Shown piece after piece: positions 27,713 through 35,164 of a DNA stretch of 51,426 nt (within the stretch, counting starts at the first letter, position 1; each line of letters starts with the position of its first letter). The DNA comes from an uncultured Prevotellaceae bacterium (lineage in GTDB: Bacteria > Bacteroidota > Bacteroidia > Bacteroidales > Bacteroidaceae). The stretch is taken from the NCBI GenBank assembly GCA_902769805.1, contig CACXQL010000014.1, positions 1 to 51,426 of the forward strand. The letters run 5' to 3'. The translations under genes and the position numbers were made by a program. Under the pieces are notes generated by a model, which searched no databases, had not been told where the DNA came from, and was given only the letters and a program-made list of their open reading frames with translations.

Positions 27713-27740
27713 AGAAAGAGCAGCAAGCGCTGCTCTTTCT
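27713..27740. terminator. bidirectional intrinsic terminator
   Basis: AGAAAGAGCAGC and GCTGCTCTTTCT form a perfect 12-bp stem with loop AAGC between convergent rfbA and the kinase/nucleotidyltransferase gene. Confidence 0.85.
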
Positions 27741-27744
27741 GTTA

Positions 27745-29679
27745 CTATTTCGAATAGTTCTGGACACATCGGCGTAAAGCCTTCGGATTACCCATATCGT
27801 ACATCACACCGTTGAGTCGGACACCCATCATACCGCTTCTCTTCCGGACAGCCTCTAAAGCCGACGTCAGCTCTATTTCCTTTTGGGTATCACCTTCTTG
27901 ATCTGCCTTCTTGACATCTTCAGACAACTGGTCAAAGACTTCTGGAGTCAGGATATACTGACCAAACACACTGTAATACTCCTTCTCTCCTTCTTTATTA
28001 CGGACACCCAGAAAATCTTCAGCATAACTTGCTTTGGGTTTTTCCGTCATCGAAGATACATTCAATATCGAATGATCCTTATCTTCCCATATACCACTAA
28101 GGATACCATAATGACTTACCTCAGTCAGTGGAACGGGATGGATACTTACCATCAGGGAGTTGTATCGCTCATATTCCTCTATCATCTGTAAGGCACACGG
28201 TTTGTTAGACTTACTACGATAGATGGTGTCGCCCAACAACAACAGTACTGGCTCGTTATTAGAGAATTCAGCTGCCTGATAGACCGCATGGCCGAAACCG
28301 CGCTTCTCACGTTGATAGACATAGCGTAAGCGCTTTCCGATATCCAGAATACGGTTCTCATATTCCTGTGCCTCCGCATTCAACTTATGCAAATGCTCCT
28401 CAGACAACTGCCGCTCAAAGAAATCCGTATATTGGATTCGTTCTTCCTCTGAACCCAGGACAAGACAAATCTCCTCAATACCGCTCTTTACCAGTTCTTC
28501 TAATAAGATAAGGATTACCGGGCGGACCAAACCATCCGGGCAAGGGATGGGAAAGAAATCTTTTTTCAGACCGCGAGTGGCAGGATAAAGACGTGTCCCG
28601 AAACCAGCTACAGGGATAATGGCACGACGGACGGTATGTACAGGATTCAGCGTCAAGGTATAGGCACTCATCCCCTGTGCATTCAGGTAGTCTGCCAGCC
28701 GTTCCTGATCCTCCTTTGAACGGGCAAGGAACTGGACACTGCCATCACCATGGGAGCCAACGCCCTTGCCTCCGTATACCATCGGGGCGATCTGGGGATC
28801 CTGTAATACCTGATGGAGTTTAGGGGCCCATAAGGCAGATGACATGGGGGCTACATACTTGTCAAACATCGCTTCCGCCTCTGTCATCAACTTACCCAAT
28901 GCTTCCACTTCACCCTCTGCCATATACTTAATGGCACGGTTCACAATGTCATGGTTCCACTCACCCAAAGCCTTGTGTAAGTTCTCCTCCTCTTCCGTAG
29001 AAGCAAAAGGATACGCCTTATTCAAATCAGAAAGGATTCTAATGGTATCCTTGGAAGCGCACAAATCTGCAAACACCCAGTACAGTGTTTTCTTGACATT
29101 CAACGATTTAACCTCAATCTCATCACCGTCAAATGTCATCAAGTTCGGTTTTACGCCAAAGGCACATGCCTGATCCAGGCGGCCACAACGTGAAGCCGTT
29201 CGCAACTCACCTACATAGGCGATATTCATCTCTCCTAATGTATTCAGGTTGAGGTTATATAATAAGTTGAATGCGCGCGCGACAAGAACACAGATGGCAG
29301 CGGAAGAAGAAAGACCACTCTTCATAGGAAGCGTCATGTCCGTAATCCTGATACGGACACCTCCGACCTTGTACCATTCCAGCATATAACTGGCAACGCC
29401 GGCACAATAGCAGAAGAAAGAACCCGAACGTGCAACCCGTTTTAGTTCTGTCTCCGTCATCCGACAAGAGAAATCACGCCACTCCTTTTCCATAACAGGA
29501 GCATCACTATGAACTTCAAAGATGGGAGACTTTTCCACTTCCGCATAGATACCTTGCTCGATACCCGTCACAATAGCAGCACCTGGCATGATATCAGCAT
29601 TCATCGTTCGGTAATGTCCCGCCCAGTCTGTATGTTCTCCAAACAGGCAGAGGCGACCTGGAACAAATATTTTCAGCAT
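27745..29679 (-). CDS. bifunctional GHMP sugar kinase / GalU-like sugar-1-phosphate nucleotidyltransferase
   Basis: A 644-residue fusion. The N-terminal half (1 to about 345) is a GHMP kinase: GRLCLFGEHTDWAG, the ATP loop LPMKSGLSSSAAICVLVARA and motif 3 GGKGVGSHGDGSVQF. The C-terminal half (about 350-644) is a UTP-glucose-1-phosphate uridylyltransferase-type domain: IIPVAGFGTRLYPATRGLKK, then DFFPIP and LLLLGDTIY. Both active sites look complete. The plausible reaction is sugar to sugar-1-phosphate to UDP-sugar in one protein, a salvage route. This is the reverse domain order of Bacteroides Fkp (pyrophosphorylase then fucokinase). Galactose, glucuronate or arabinose are candidate sugars; none is proven. 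Confidence 0.85.
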   Translation of the reverse strand: MLKIFVPGRLCLFGEHTDWAGHYRTMNADIMPGAAIVTGIEQGIYAEVEKSPIFEVHSDAPVMEKEWRDFSCRMTETELKRVARSGSFFCYCAGVASYMLEWYKVGGVRIRITDMTLPMKSGLSSSAAICVLVARAFNLLYNLNLNTLGEMNIAYVGELRTASRCGRLDQACAFGVKPNLMTFDGDEIEVKSLNVKKTLYWVFADLCASKDTIRILSDLNKAYPFASTEEEENLHKALGEWNHDIVNRAIKYMAEGEVEALGKLMTEAEAMFDKYVAPMSSALWAPKLHQVLQDPQIAPMVYGGKGVGSHGDGSVQFLARSKEDQERLADYLNAQGMSAYTLTLNPVHTVRRAIIPVAGFGTRLYPATRGLKKDFFPIPCPDGLVRPVILILLEELVKSGIEEICLVLGSEEERIQYTDFFERQLSEEHLHKLNAEAQEYENRILDIGKRLRYVYQREKRGFGHAVYQAAEFSNNEPVLLLLGDTIYRSKSNKPCALQMIEEYERYNSLMVSIHPVPLTEVSHYGILSGIWEDKDHSILNVSSMTEKPKASYAEDFLGVRNKEGEKEYYSVFGQYILTPEVFDQLSEDVKKADQEGDTQKEIELTSALEAVRKRSGMMGVRLNGVMYDMGNPKALRRCVQNYSK

Positions 29680-29712
29680 GTGTTTATATTATTTATAGCT
29701 TATTTTATTTGA

Positions 29713-29720
29713 CAAAGATA
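29713..29720 (-). promoter_or_regulatory. promoter -7 element for the kinase/nucleotidyltransferase gene
   Basis: CAAAGATA on the plus strand is TATCTTTG on the minus strand, 34 bases before the start at 29679. Confidence 0.6.
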
Positions 29721-29760
29721 CGACAAATAATTGAGATTATCTCATTTTTTTTGCTTTTTA

Positions 29761-29792
29761 TTTGGTTAGTATTATTTTTTTACTTACTTTTG
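29761..29792 (+). promoter_or_regulatory. promoter (-33 TTTG, -7 TACTTTTG) for the ECF sigma gene
   Basis: TTTG at 29761-29764 and TACTTTTG at 29785-29792 have a 20-base spacer. About 85 bases of A/T-rich leader separate it from the ATG at 29878. Confidence 0.75.
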
Positions 29793-29877
29793 CAACCGAA
29801 TTATAATATTTGTTAATAACAACTTAAAAACTTTTGCCTATCGAATAGACTTCTACTTCAGAACAAAACATTTGAGT

Positions 29878-30477
29878 ATGAAGACATTTGCAAATCACAC
29901 TGATGAGGAGCTTGCCCTTCTCTATATAGCAGGTGATAATAAGGCTTTCGATGAGTTATTAGCAAGAAACCAACAGAAGCTGTTTAACTATATTTTCTTT
30001 GTAGTCGGTGACTACGAAGTGGCTAATGACATCTTCCAGGATACCTTTATCAAGATCATCGTCAAACTACAGGAAGGCAAGTACACAGACTCTGGGAAAT
30101 TCTTCTTCTGGTTGACACGTATTGCCCATAATGTCATCATGGACCAGTATCGTCGTCAGAAGAGTGAGCATATTATCGAACCCAACAAAGAGAACGACCT
30201 CAGCCAGTTGCGTACCGATATGCTAACAGAAGGAAACCGTGAGAATGAATATGTCAACACCCAGATAATGGATGACGTACGTCATTTGATGGACAGTCTG
30301 CCTGCCACACAACGAGAAGTCGTTTACATGCGATACTATCAGGATCTGTCCTTTAAGGAGATTGCGGAGATTACCGGAGTCAGTATCAACACCTCATTAG
30401 GACGGATGCGCTATGCACTCATCAATATGCGCCGCATGGCGAAACAGCATAATATCTTCCTGAATCTGGAGCTTTAG
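29878..30477 (+). CDS. ECF-type RNA polymerase sigma factor
   Basis: A 199-residue sigma-70 family protein. Region 2 is at about 25-95 (VANDIFQDTFIKIIVKLQ, then FFFWLTRIAHNVIMDQYRRQ) and region 4 at about 135-185 (LPATQREVVYMRYYQDLSF, then KEIAEITGVSINTSLGRMRY). Region 3 is missing, as in ECF factors. No anti-sigma gene is adjacent: the next gene converges and their stop codons overlap (30474-30477). It has its own promoter with a long leader. The upstream in-frame TTG at 29872 is rejected for the ATG. Confidence 0.92.
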   Translation: MKTFANHTDEELALLYIAGDNKAFDELLARNQQKLFNYIFFVVGDYEVANDIFQDTFIKIIVKLQEGKYTDSGKFFFWLTRIAHNVIMDQYRRQKSEHIIEPNKENDLSQLRTDMLTEGNRENEYVNTQIMDDVRHLMDSLPATQREVVYMRYYQDLSFKEIAEITGVSINTSLGRMRYALINMRRMAKQHNIFLNLEL

Positions 30478-31121
30478 AGGGCTCGCAAGTCCCTAATGGT
30501 CTGTTCTGGAGTGGTACTCTTAAATACATAACTGCCACTTACCAGCACATCGACTCCTGCTTTGACAAGACGTGGAGCAGTTTCTCCTTGTACGCCTCCA
30601 TCAACCTCTATGAGAGTCTGACATCCCTTCTCCTCAATCATCCGACGAAGACGCTGTACCTTCTGAATGGTGTTCTCAATGAATTTCTGTCCTCCGAATC
30701 CTGGATTGACACTCATCAGCAGCACCATATCCACTGCCCCGATGATATCCTCTAACACCGACACAGGAGTAGAGGGATTCAATGTCACACCTGCCTTCAT
30801 GCCTGCATCGTGAATCTCCTGAACGGTACGATGCAGATGGGTACAAGCTTCATAATGGACATTCATCATCATGGCACCCAGCTTTGCCGTCCGCTGGACA
30901 TATTTCTCAGGCTGTACTATCATATAATGAACATCCAGGGGTTTCTTACACAGAGAAGCGACAGCTTCCAGCACGGGAAAACCAAAAGAGATGTTTGGTA
31001 CAAACACACCATCCATCACATCCAGATGAAGCCAGTCTGCTTCACTACGATTAATCATTTCGATGTCGCGGTCGAGATGCAGGAAATCGGCCGCGAGCAA
31101 TGAAGGAGATACTTTCGTCAT
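30474..31121 (-). CDS. rpe: ribulose-phosphate 3-epimerase
   Basis: A 215-residue pentose-phosphate enzyme that interconverts ribulose-5-phosphate and xylulose-5-phosphate. Family motifs are intact: SLLAADFLHLDRDI, HLDVMDGVFVPN with metal-binding His and Asp, VLLMSVNPGFGGQKF, and EVDGGV. Its stop codon overlaps that of the convergent sigma gene. It is the last gene of the tsaC-clc-fmt operon; a small ORF lies 9 bases upstream. Confidence 0.97.
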   Translation of the reverse strand: MTKVSPSLLAADFLHLDRDIEMINRSEADWLHLDVMDGVFVPNISFGFPVLEAVASLCKKPLDVHYMIVQPEKYVQRTAKLGAMMMNVHYEACTHLHRTVQEIHDAGMKAGVTLNPSTPVSVLEDIIGAVDMVLLMSVNPGFGGQKFIENTIQKVQRLRRMIEEKGCQTLIEVDGGVQGETAPRLVKAGVDVLVSGSYVFKSTTPEQTIRDLRAL

Positions 31122-31130
31122 TTCTTTTTT

Positions 31131-31271
31131 CTAATTCAAGCCCACTACCACATGAGTGTTGTCGGGTTGTTTTACTGTTCTGTACGTCCGTGCCATCTGC
31201 TTGATGAAAAGGAGGGTGGCTTCACTGGGCTGCAAAAAGTGTTCTTGAGTAAAATTTATCATAGGCATCAT
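31131..31271 (-). CDS. 46-residue small protein between fmt and rpe
   Basis: An open frame of 46 codons starts ATGATGCCTATG and encodes MMPMINFTQEHFLQPSEATL followed by LFIKQMARTYRTVKQPDNTH and ends VVVGLN. The core QPSEATLLFIKQMARTYR looks structured (amphipathic helix) and has ordinary codon use. I believe similar QPS-x-ATL-x-FI-x-Q-x-A-R short proteins occur widely in Bacteroidales, but I cannot check. Three Met codons (31271, 31268, 31262) are possible starts. It lies in the operon, 63 bases after fmt and 9 before rpe. Function unknown. Confidence 0.55.
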   Translation of the reverse strand: MMPMINFTQEHFLQPSEATLLFIKQMARTYRTVKQPDNTHVVVGLN

Positions 31272-31334
31272 GTTTTAATTGCTTCTACTCTTGAAACGGA
31301 CACCCTTCACAGTTTATTTTGTAATTAACATTAT

Positions 31335-32327
31335 TTATTTTATACGGCATTGGTCGATGTTTTTCACCCCATTCAAGAAGTCATGAGCTGCCATCCGTTT
31401 CTTGCCTGCCAGTTGCAGTTCCTCCAACTGTAACCACTGGTCTCCAGTAGCCACTTGCAGTTGCTTGCCATCTATCCGCAGGGTTCCTGTTTCCGCATGA
31501 CAGTCCAGTCCCGTCTTTCTCGTCTGGTATATCTTCATGACCGTCTCTTTCCCATCAGCACTCACCAGCGTCGTCCATGCCCCGGGATACGGACTCAGAC
31601 CACGCACGAAGTCATACACTTGTTTGGCAGTCTTCGACCAGTCTATCTCACATGTCTCCTTGAAGATTTTCGGGGCGGTCTTAAGGGGGGAGGGAGGAGG
31701 GAGGAGGGAGGAGGGTGGATAGTCATCTTGGGCAATGGTTTCAGGATGACCGTTGGCTGTAATGATTGCCTCCAAGGTCTCGATACATATCTTAGCACCC
31801 AGATGCATCAGTCCGTCATAGACATACTCCACATCAGCATCATCAGGGATAGCAAAAGGTTTCTGCATGATAATACGTCCCGTGTCGATATCATGGTCGA
31901 GGAAGAAAGTGGTCACACCCGTCTGCGTCTCTCCGTTGATAACAGCCCAGTTGATAGGGGCTGCTCCACGATATTGCGGCAACAATGCCGCATGGACATT
32001 AAAGGTACCATACTCAGGCATTGCCCACACCACCTCTGGCAACATCCGGAAGGCAACCACCACTTGAAGATTCGCACGATAGCTACGCAGTTGTTCCACA
32101 AACTGCGGGTCTTTCATCTTCTCGGGTTGGAGCACGGGCAGGTCATGCTCTACGGCATATTGTTTCACTGGAGACGGTTGCATCTCTGTCTGATGTCGTC
32201 CTACGGGTTTGTCTGGCTGTGTCACCACTGCCACGACATTATAATCGTTCTCCACCAAAGCCTTCAGTGTCTCCACTGCAAACTCCGGGGTTCCCATGAA
32301 TACGATTCGCAGATTATCCTTCGTCAT
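31335..32327 (-). CDS. fmt: methionyl-tRNA formyltransferase
   Basis: A 330-residue enzyme that formylates initiator Met-tRNA using 10-formyltetrahydrofolate. The N-terminal formyltransferase domain is clear: IVFMGTPEFAVETLKAL, then FNVHAALLPQYRGAAPINWA with catalytic Asn/His region and FFLDHDIDTGRII. The C-terminal domain begins near 225 (IDWSKTAKQVYDFVRGLSPY). Between them, about residues 204-217, an in-frame low-complexity insert reads PPSSLLPPPSPL, encoded by a purine-rich repeat (31685-31717). It should sit in a surface linker, so activity is probably kept. Confidence 0.95.
   Translation of the reverse strand: MTKDNLRIVFMGTPEFAVETLKALVENDYNVVAVVTQPDKPVGRHQTEMQPSPVKQYAVEHDLPVLQPEKMKDPQFVEQLRSYRANLQVVVAFRMLPEVVWAMPEYGTFNVHAALLPQYRGAAPINWAVINGETQTGVTTFFLDHDIDTGRIIMQKPFAIPDDADVEYVYDGLMHLGAKICIETLEAIITANGHPETIAQDDYPPSSLLPPPSPLKTAPKIFKETCEIDWSKTAKQVYDFVRGLSPYPGAWTTLVSADGKETVMKIYQTRKTGLDCHAETGTLRIDGKQLQVATGDQWLQLEELQLAGKKRMAAHDFLNGVKNIDQCRIK
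31685..31717 (+). repeat. G-rich 7-bp repeat inside fmt
   Basis: On the plus (antisense) strand the unit GGAGGGA is repeated about four times after a run of six G, giving several GGG tracts with short loops, which fits a G-quadruplex pattern. On the sense strand it encodes the Pro/Ser/Leu insert of fmt. Confidence 0.85.
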
Positions 32328-32360
32328 ATCGTTATTACATTCTATCGTTATTATGCATCT

Positions 32361-34154
32361 TCATTCCTGACTCATGTCATGCACCATCTTACGATACATG
32401 TCATATATCCGCTTACGGGAGACATAGCCTTTCAGATGACGCTCCATATCAAGCACAGGCAACCAGTCTGCCTGGGTTCGCTCAAAAGCCTTCATCACGG
32501 ATGTCATTGGCATATCATCGTTCAATACGGAGGCAGGCTCTACCATCAACTGGCGTGCCTTGAAATGATGATATAGCTCCGTACGGAATACCACATGACG
32601 GATTTTCATAATATTGACTTCACCCATCAAAGCACCAGCAGCATCCACCACGGGCAGCACACTATTTCTTGAACGGCTGATCTTGTGTACCATCTGCCCC
32701 AGCTCCATATCGGGATCCACAGCCTGATAGTCGCGGTCTATCACGGAGTCCAGACTCATCAGTGTCAATACGGCATGGTCGGTATGGTGGGTAATTAGCT
32801 GTCCTTTCCTTGCCAGTCGCATACCATAGATACTATGCGGTTCAAAGATAATAATAGTAAGGTATGCAAAGACTGAGACGATCATCAGGGGCATGAAGAG
32901 GTCATAGCCGCTGGTTATCTCCGCTATCAGGAAGATACCCGTCAACGGGGCATGCATCACACCAGACATCACGCCCGCCATTCCCAGCAATGCAAAATTC
33001 TTCTCTGGCACATATACGCCTATCTGATGTATGTTCCACAAGCGGGAGAAGAGAAAACCTGTAAAGCATCCTATGAACAAAGAGGGGGCAAACGTACCAC
33101 CGCATCCGCCGCCGCCGTTCGTTGCACTGGTGGCAAAGACCTTTGTGAAGAGCACCAAGGCAAGATAGCCTATCAGGTATTCATGATGCCCATAGAAGAG
33201 CGAGTTGTCCAATATCTGGTTCCAGTCTGCCTCAGTCTTACCATTCAGTAGAAGATTGATGGAATGATAGCCTTCCCCATATAGTGACGGGAAAAGGAAG
33301 ATGAGCAAACTAAGAATGGCACCACCTATCAATAGTCGCACGTAGGGCTTATCTTTGAAACGGGCGAACATATCCTCACAGGCATTCATCGTACGGATGA
33401 AATAGAGACTTACCAGTCCGCAACATATTCCTAACAGTATCGTGGCAGGCACTCGTTGTACCGTCCAGTCACTGTCAAGATGGAAGGTGAACAGCACCGC
33501 ATTGCCACTGAAGATATAAGTAAAGCATGTCGCCGTCACACAAGATATCAGAATCGGTAACAACGATGCCATCGTCAGATCGATCATCAGTACCTCCAGT
33601 GTAAACACCAGTCCTGCTATCGGTGCTTTGAAGATACCAGCAATGGCACCAGCAGCACCACATCCCACCAAGGTCATCAGTGTCTTGCTATCGAGTCTGA
33701 ACAACTGTCCTAAGTTCGAACCAATGGCAGAGCCAGTCAGTACAATAGGTGCCTCAGCACCCACAGAACCTCCGAAGCCGATGGTAATCGCCGAGGCGAT
33801 GACCGACGACCAGGTGTTGTGTGCTTTTAATCGCGACTTCTTTGAGGAGATGGCATAGAGGATTCGGGTGATACCATGCGAGATATTGTCCTTCACAATA
33901 TGACGGACAAAAAGGGAGGTAAGATAGATACCGATAACGGGATAGACCAGATACAGCCAGTTGTAACTCGTGACGGAGAACTTTCCTGTCAACAAGGCAA
34001 CAATCTGGTTAATCATACCATGGAGGACATAGGCAGCGACAGCAGCAAACAAACCCACAAAGAATGCGAGAACAAGCAAGAACATCTTGTCGCTCACATG
34101 CTCCACACGCCACTCATGCAGCCGTTGTATCCATGTCGGTCTTCCCTCTGTCAT
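32361..34154 (-). CDS. ClC-family chloride channel/antiporter with CBS domains
   Basis: A 597-residue membrane protein. About ten or more helices fill residues 20-430, with ClC selectivity segments GFGGSVGAEAPIV (gating-type Glu in place), GAAGAIAGIFKAPIAG and GGGGCGGTFAPSLFIG. A pair of CBS domains follows (about 445-590) and could sense adenine nucleotides. Proton-coupled chloride exchange or acid tolerance is known for the family; which applies is not visible. It lies between tsaC and fmt in one operon. Two direct 10-base repeats ATCGTTATTA (32328-32337 and 32344-32353) fill its junction with fmt. Confidence 0.93.
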   Translation of the reverse strand: MTEGRPTWIQRLHEWRVEHVSDKMFLLVLAFFVGLFAAVAAYVLHGMINQIVALLTGKFSVTSYNWLYLVYPVIGIYLTSLFVRHIVKDNISHGITRILYAISSKKSRLKAHNTWSSVIASAITIGFGGSVGAEAPIVLTGSAIGSNLGQLFRLDSKTLMTLVGCGAAGAIAGIFKAPIAGLVFTLEVLMIDLTMASLLPILISCVTATCFTYIFSGNAVLFTFHLDSDWTVQRVPATILLGICCGLVSLYFIRTMNACEDMFARFKDKPYVRLLIGGAILSLLIFLFPSLYGEGYHSINLLLNGKTEADWNQILDNSLFYGHHEYLIGYLALVLFTKVFATSATNGGGGCGGTFAPSLFIGCFTGFLFSRLWNIHQIGVYVPEKNFALLGMAGVMSGVMHAPLTGIFLIAEITSGYDLFMPLMIVSVFAYLTIIIFEPHSIYGMRLARKGQLITHHTDHAVLTLMSLDSVIDRDYQAVDPDMELGQMVHKISRSRNSVLPVVDAAGALMGEVNIMKIRHVVFRTELYHHFKARQLMVEPASVLNDDMPMTSVMKAFERTQADWLPVLDMERHLKGYVSRKRIYDMYRKMVHDMSQE

Positions 34155-34190
34155 TTCGCTTATATTATCTGACTCCTGACTTCTGTCTCC

Positions 34191-34802
34191 TTATCTCCTA
34201 ATCACCTCCACCTCTCCGTTCTCTTTCAGACGGATGATACTTGAAGGCTGGTGGGGCTTATGCTCCTGTCTGCGACTCCAGCACACATAATCGACCGCCT
34301 CAATGATACGGGGATCAATATCACAGTAGTTCTGGGCGGCAGGCTCACCGCTGATATTCGCCGACGTGGAGACTAACGCTTTCTGGAAACGGTAACATAG
34401 TTCTTTTGAGAAAGGTTCTTGCGTAATACGCATACCGATACTGCCGTCCTCCGCAATAAGGTTCGGGGCAAGGTTGATGGCTCCGTCGAGAATCAACGTC
34501 GTGGGTTTACACTCCTGACTCCTGTCTCCCGACTCCCGACTCCCGACTCCTTTCAGACTATCAATCAATTGCCACGCCACGTCAGGCACATTCCTCACAT
34601 ACCGTTGCAGACGGGCGTCACTGTCAACCAGGCAAATCAGAGCCTTCGAGTCATCACGCTGCTTGATGTCATACACTCGTTTCACAGCCTCGGCATTGGT
34701 AGCATCACAACCGATGCCCCACACTGTGTCCGTCGGATAGAGGATCACCCCACCCTTCCGCAACACTTCCACTGCCTTCTTGATATCTTCTTCTCTTGTC
34801 AT
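34191..34802 (-). CDS. tsaC: L-threonylcarbamoyladenylate synthase (Sua5/YciO/YrdC family)
   Basis: A 203-residue enzyme making threonylcarbamoyl-AMP for the t6A modification of tRNA. Motifs: VLRKGGVILYPTDTVWGIGC, the substrate loop KQRDDSKALICLV and LVSTSANISGEPA. An insert reading GVGSRESGDRSQEC (about residues 84-97) sits before KPTTLILDGA, encoded by a GACTCC repeat. The chosen start (34802) follows the promoter-like CGAAGGTA; the longer frame to 34907 crosses it. It is the first gene of the tsaC-clc-fmt-rpe operon. Confidence 0.94.
   Translation of the reverse strand: MTREEDIKKAVEVLRKGGVILYPTDTVWGIGCDATNAEAVKRVYDIKQRDDSKALICLVDSDARLQRYVRNVPDVAWQLIDSLKGVGSRESGDRSQECKPTTLILDGAINLAPNLIAEDGSIGMRITQEPFSKELCYRFQKALVSTSANISGEPAAQNYCDIDPRIIEAVDYVCWSRRQEHKPHQPSSIIRLKENGEVEVIRR
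34511..34552. repeat. GACTCC/CGACTCC microsatellite inside tsaC
   Basis: Plus-strand units of GACTCCT, GTCTCCC and CGACTCC are repeated about six times and read through in frame as the RES/RSQ insert. A related run (GACTCCTGAC, TTCTGTCTCC) lies at 34171-34190, between clc and tsaC, and abuts the tsaC stop codon. Confidence 0.85.
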
Positions 34803-34810
34803 TTCGTTTG

Positions 34811-34818
34811 CGAAGGTA
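34811..34818 (-). promoter_or_regulatory. probable promoter -7 element for the tsaC operon
   Basis: CGAAGGTA on the plus strand is TACCTTCG on the minus strand, one base from the TAnnTTTG consensus, 9 bases before the tsaC start. Confidence 0.5.
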
Positions 34819-34899
34819 CAAAAAATTCGGTTAAGTAAGAGCATAAAGTGTACTTTTTGTGCCGAACGTGAGAATTTTATCCAATAAATAATGAAAAAA

Positions 34900-34923
34900 G
34901 GAGCCAAATGGCTCCTGATTTTT
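34900..34923 (-). terminator. hairpin terminator, best read leftward
   Basis: GGAGCC-AAAT-GGCTCC (34900-34915) is followed on the minus strand by CTTTTTTC. It would end leftward transcription coming from the split lipoprotein gene, before the tsaC promoter. A second small hairpin CCCCGT/ACGGGG lies beside it (34930-34945). Confidence 0.55.
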
Positions 34924-34930
34924 ACAAATC

Positions 34931-35018
34931 CCCGTAGAAAACGGGGCGATAGGTACCTTCTTTCGGGGAGAAAAGTACCTTCTTTCGGGGAGAAAAGTGC
35001 CGCCTTTCGCGGAGAAAG
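34931..35018. repeat. 22-bp tandem array A
   Basis: Units start at 34931 (degenerate), 34953, 34975 and 34997, exactly 22 bases apart. The 34953 and 34975 copies are identical, with GTACCTTC then TTTCGGGGAGAAAA; the 34997 copy has GTGCCGCC then TTTCGCGGAGAAAG. Each contains a CTTTC/GAAAG-type inverted pair. Confidence 0.9.
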
Positions 35019-35037
35019 TTACGTCCTAACCATCTTT

Positions 35038-35125
35038 CAGCTACAGCCGCAAATGTTTTCACCTATAGGCGAAAGATCGTGCAGCTGTAGGTGAAAGATC
35101 GTGCACCTACAGCTGAAAACCCAAA
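35038..35125. repeat. 22-bp tandem array B
   Basis: Units start at 35038, 35060, 35082 and 35104, again 22 bases apart, but with a sequence unrelated to array A. The shared tail is GAAAGATCGTG. CAGCTGTAGGTG (35082-35093) and CACCTACAGCTG (35104-35115) form a perfect 12-bp hairpin with a 10-base loop. No gene is seen in 34908-35164. Confidence 0.9.
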
Positions 35126-35164
35126 CAGAGCTTTTTTATCCGTACAACACCCTTGTGATAATAG

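Noticed and set aside
29878-30477. ECF sigma factor as the target of the STAS switch
   Set aside because: It is 9 kb away, on its own promoter, and ECF factors are not known to be controlled by STAS/RsbW-type partners; no sequence link is visible.
31455-32576. 373-codon plus-strand frame opposite fmt and the clc end
   Set aside because: It is antisense to a clear fmt gene, has no recognisable domain and no promoter; its composition (His/Leu/Arg-rich) is that of a shadow frame.
34931-35125. CRISPR array or small protein frame (34891-35094)
   Set aside because: No variable spacers; the frame merely reads through the repeats.
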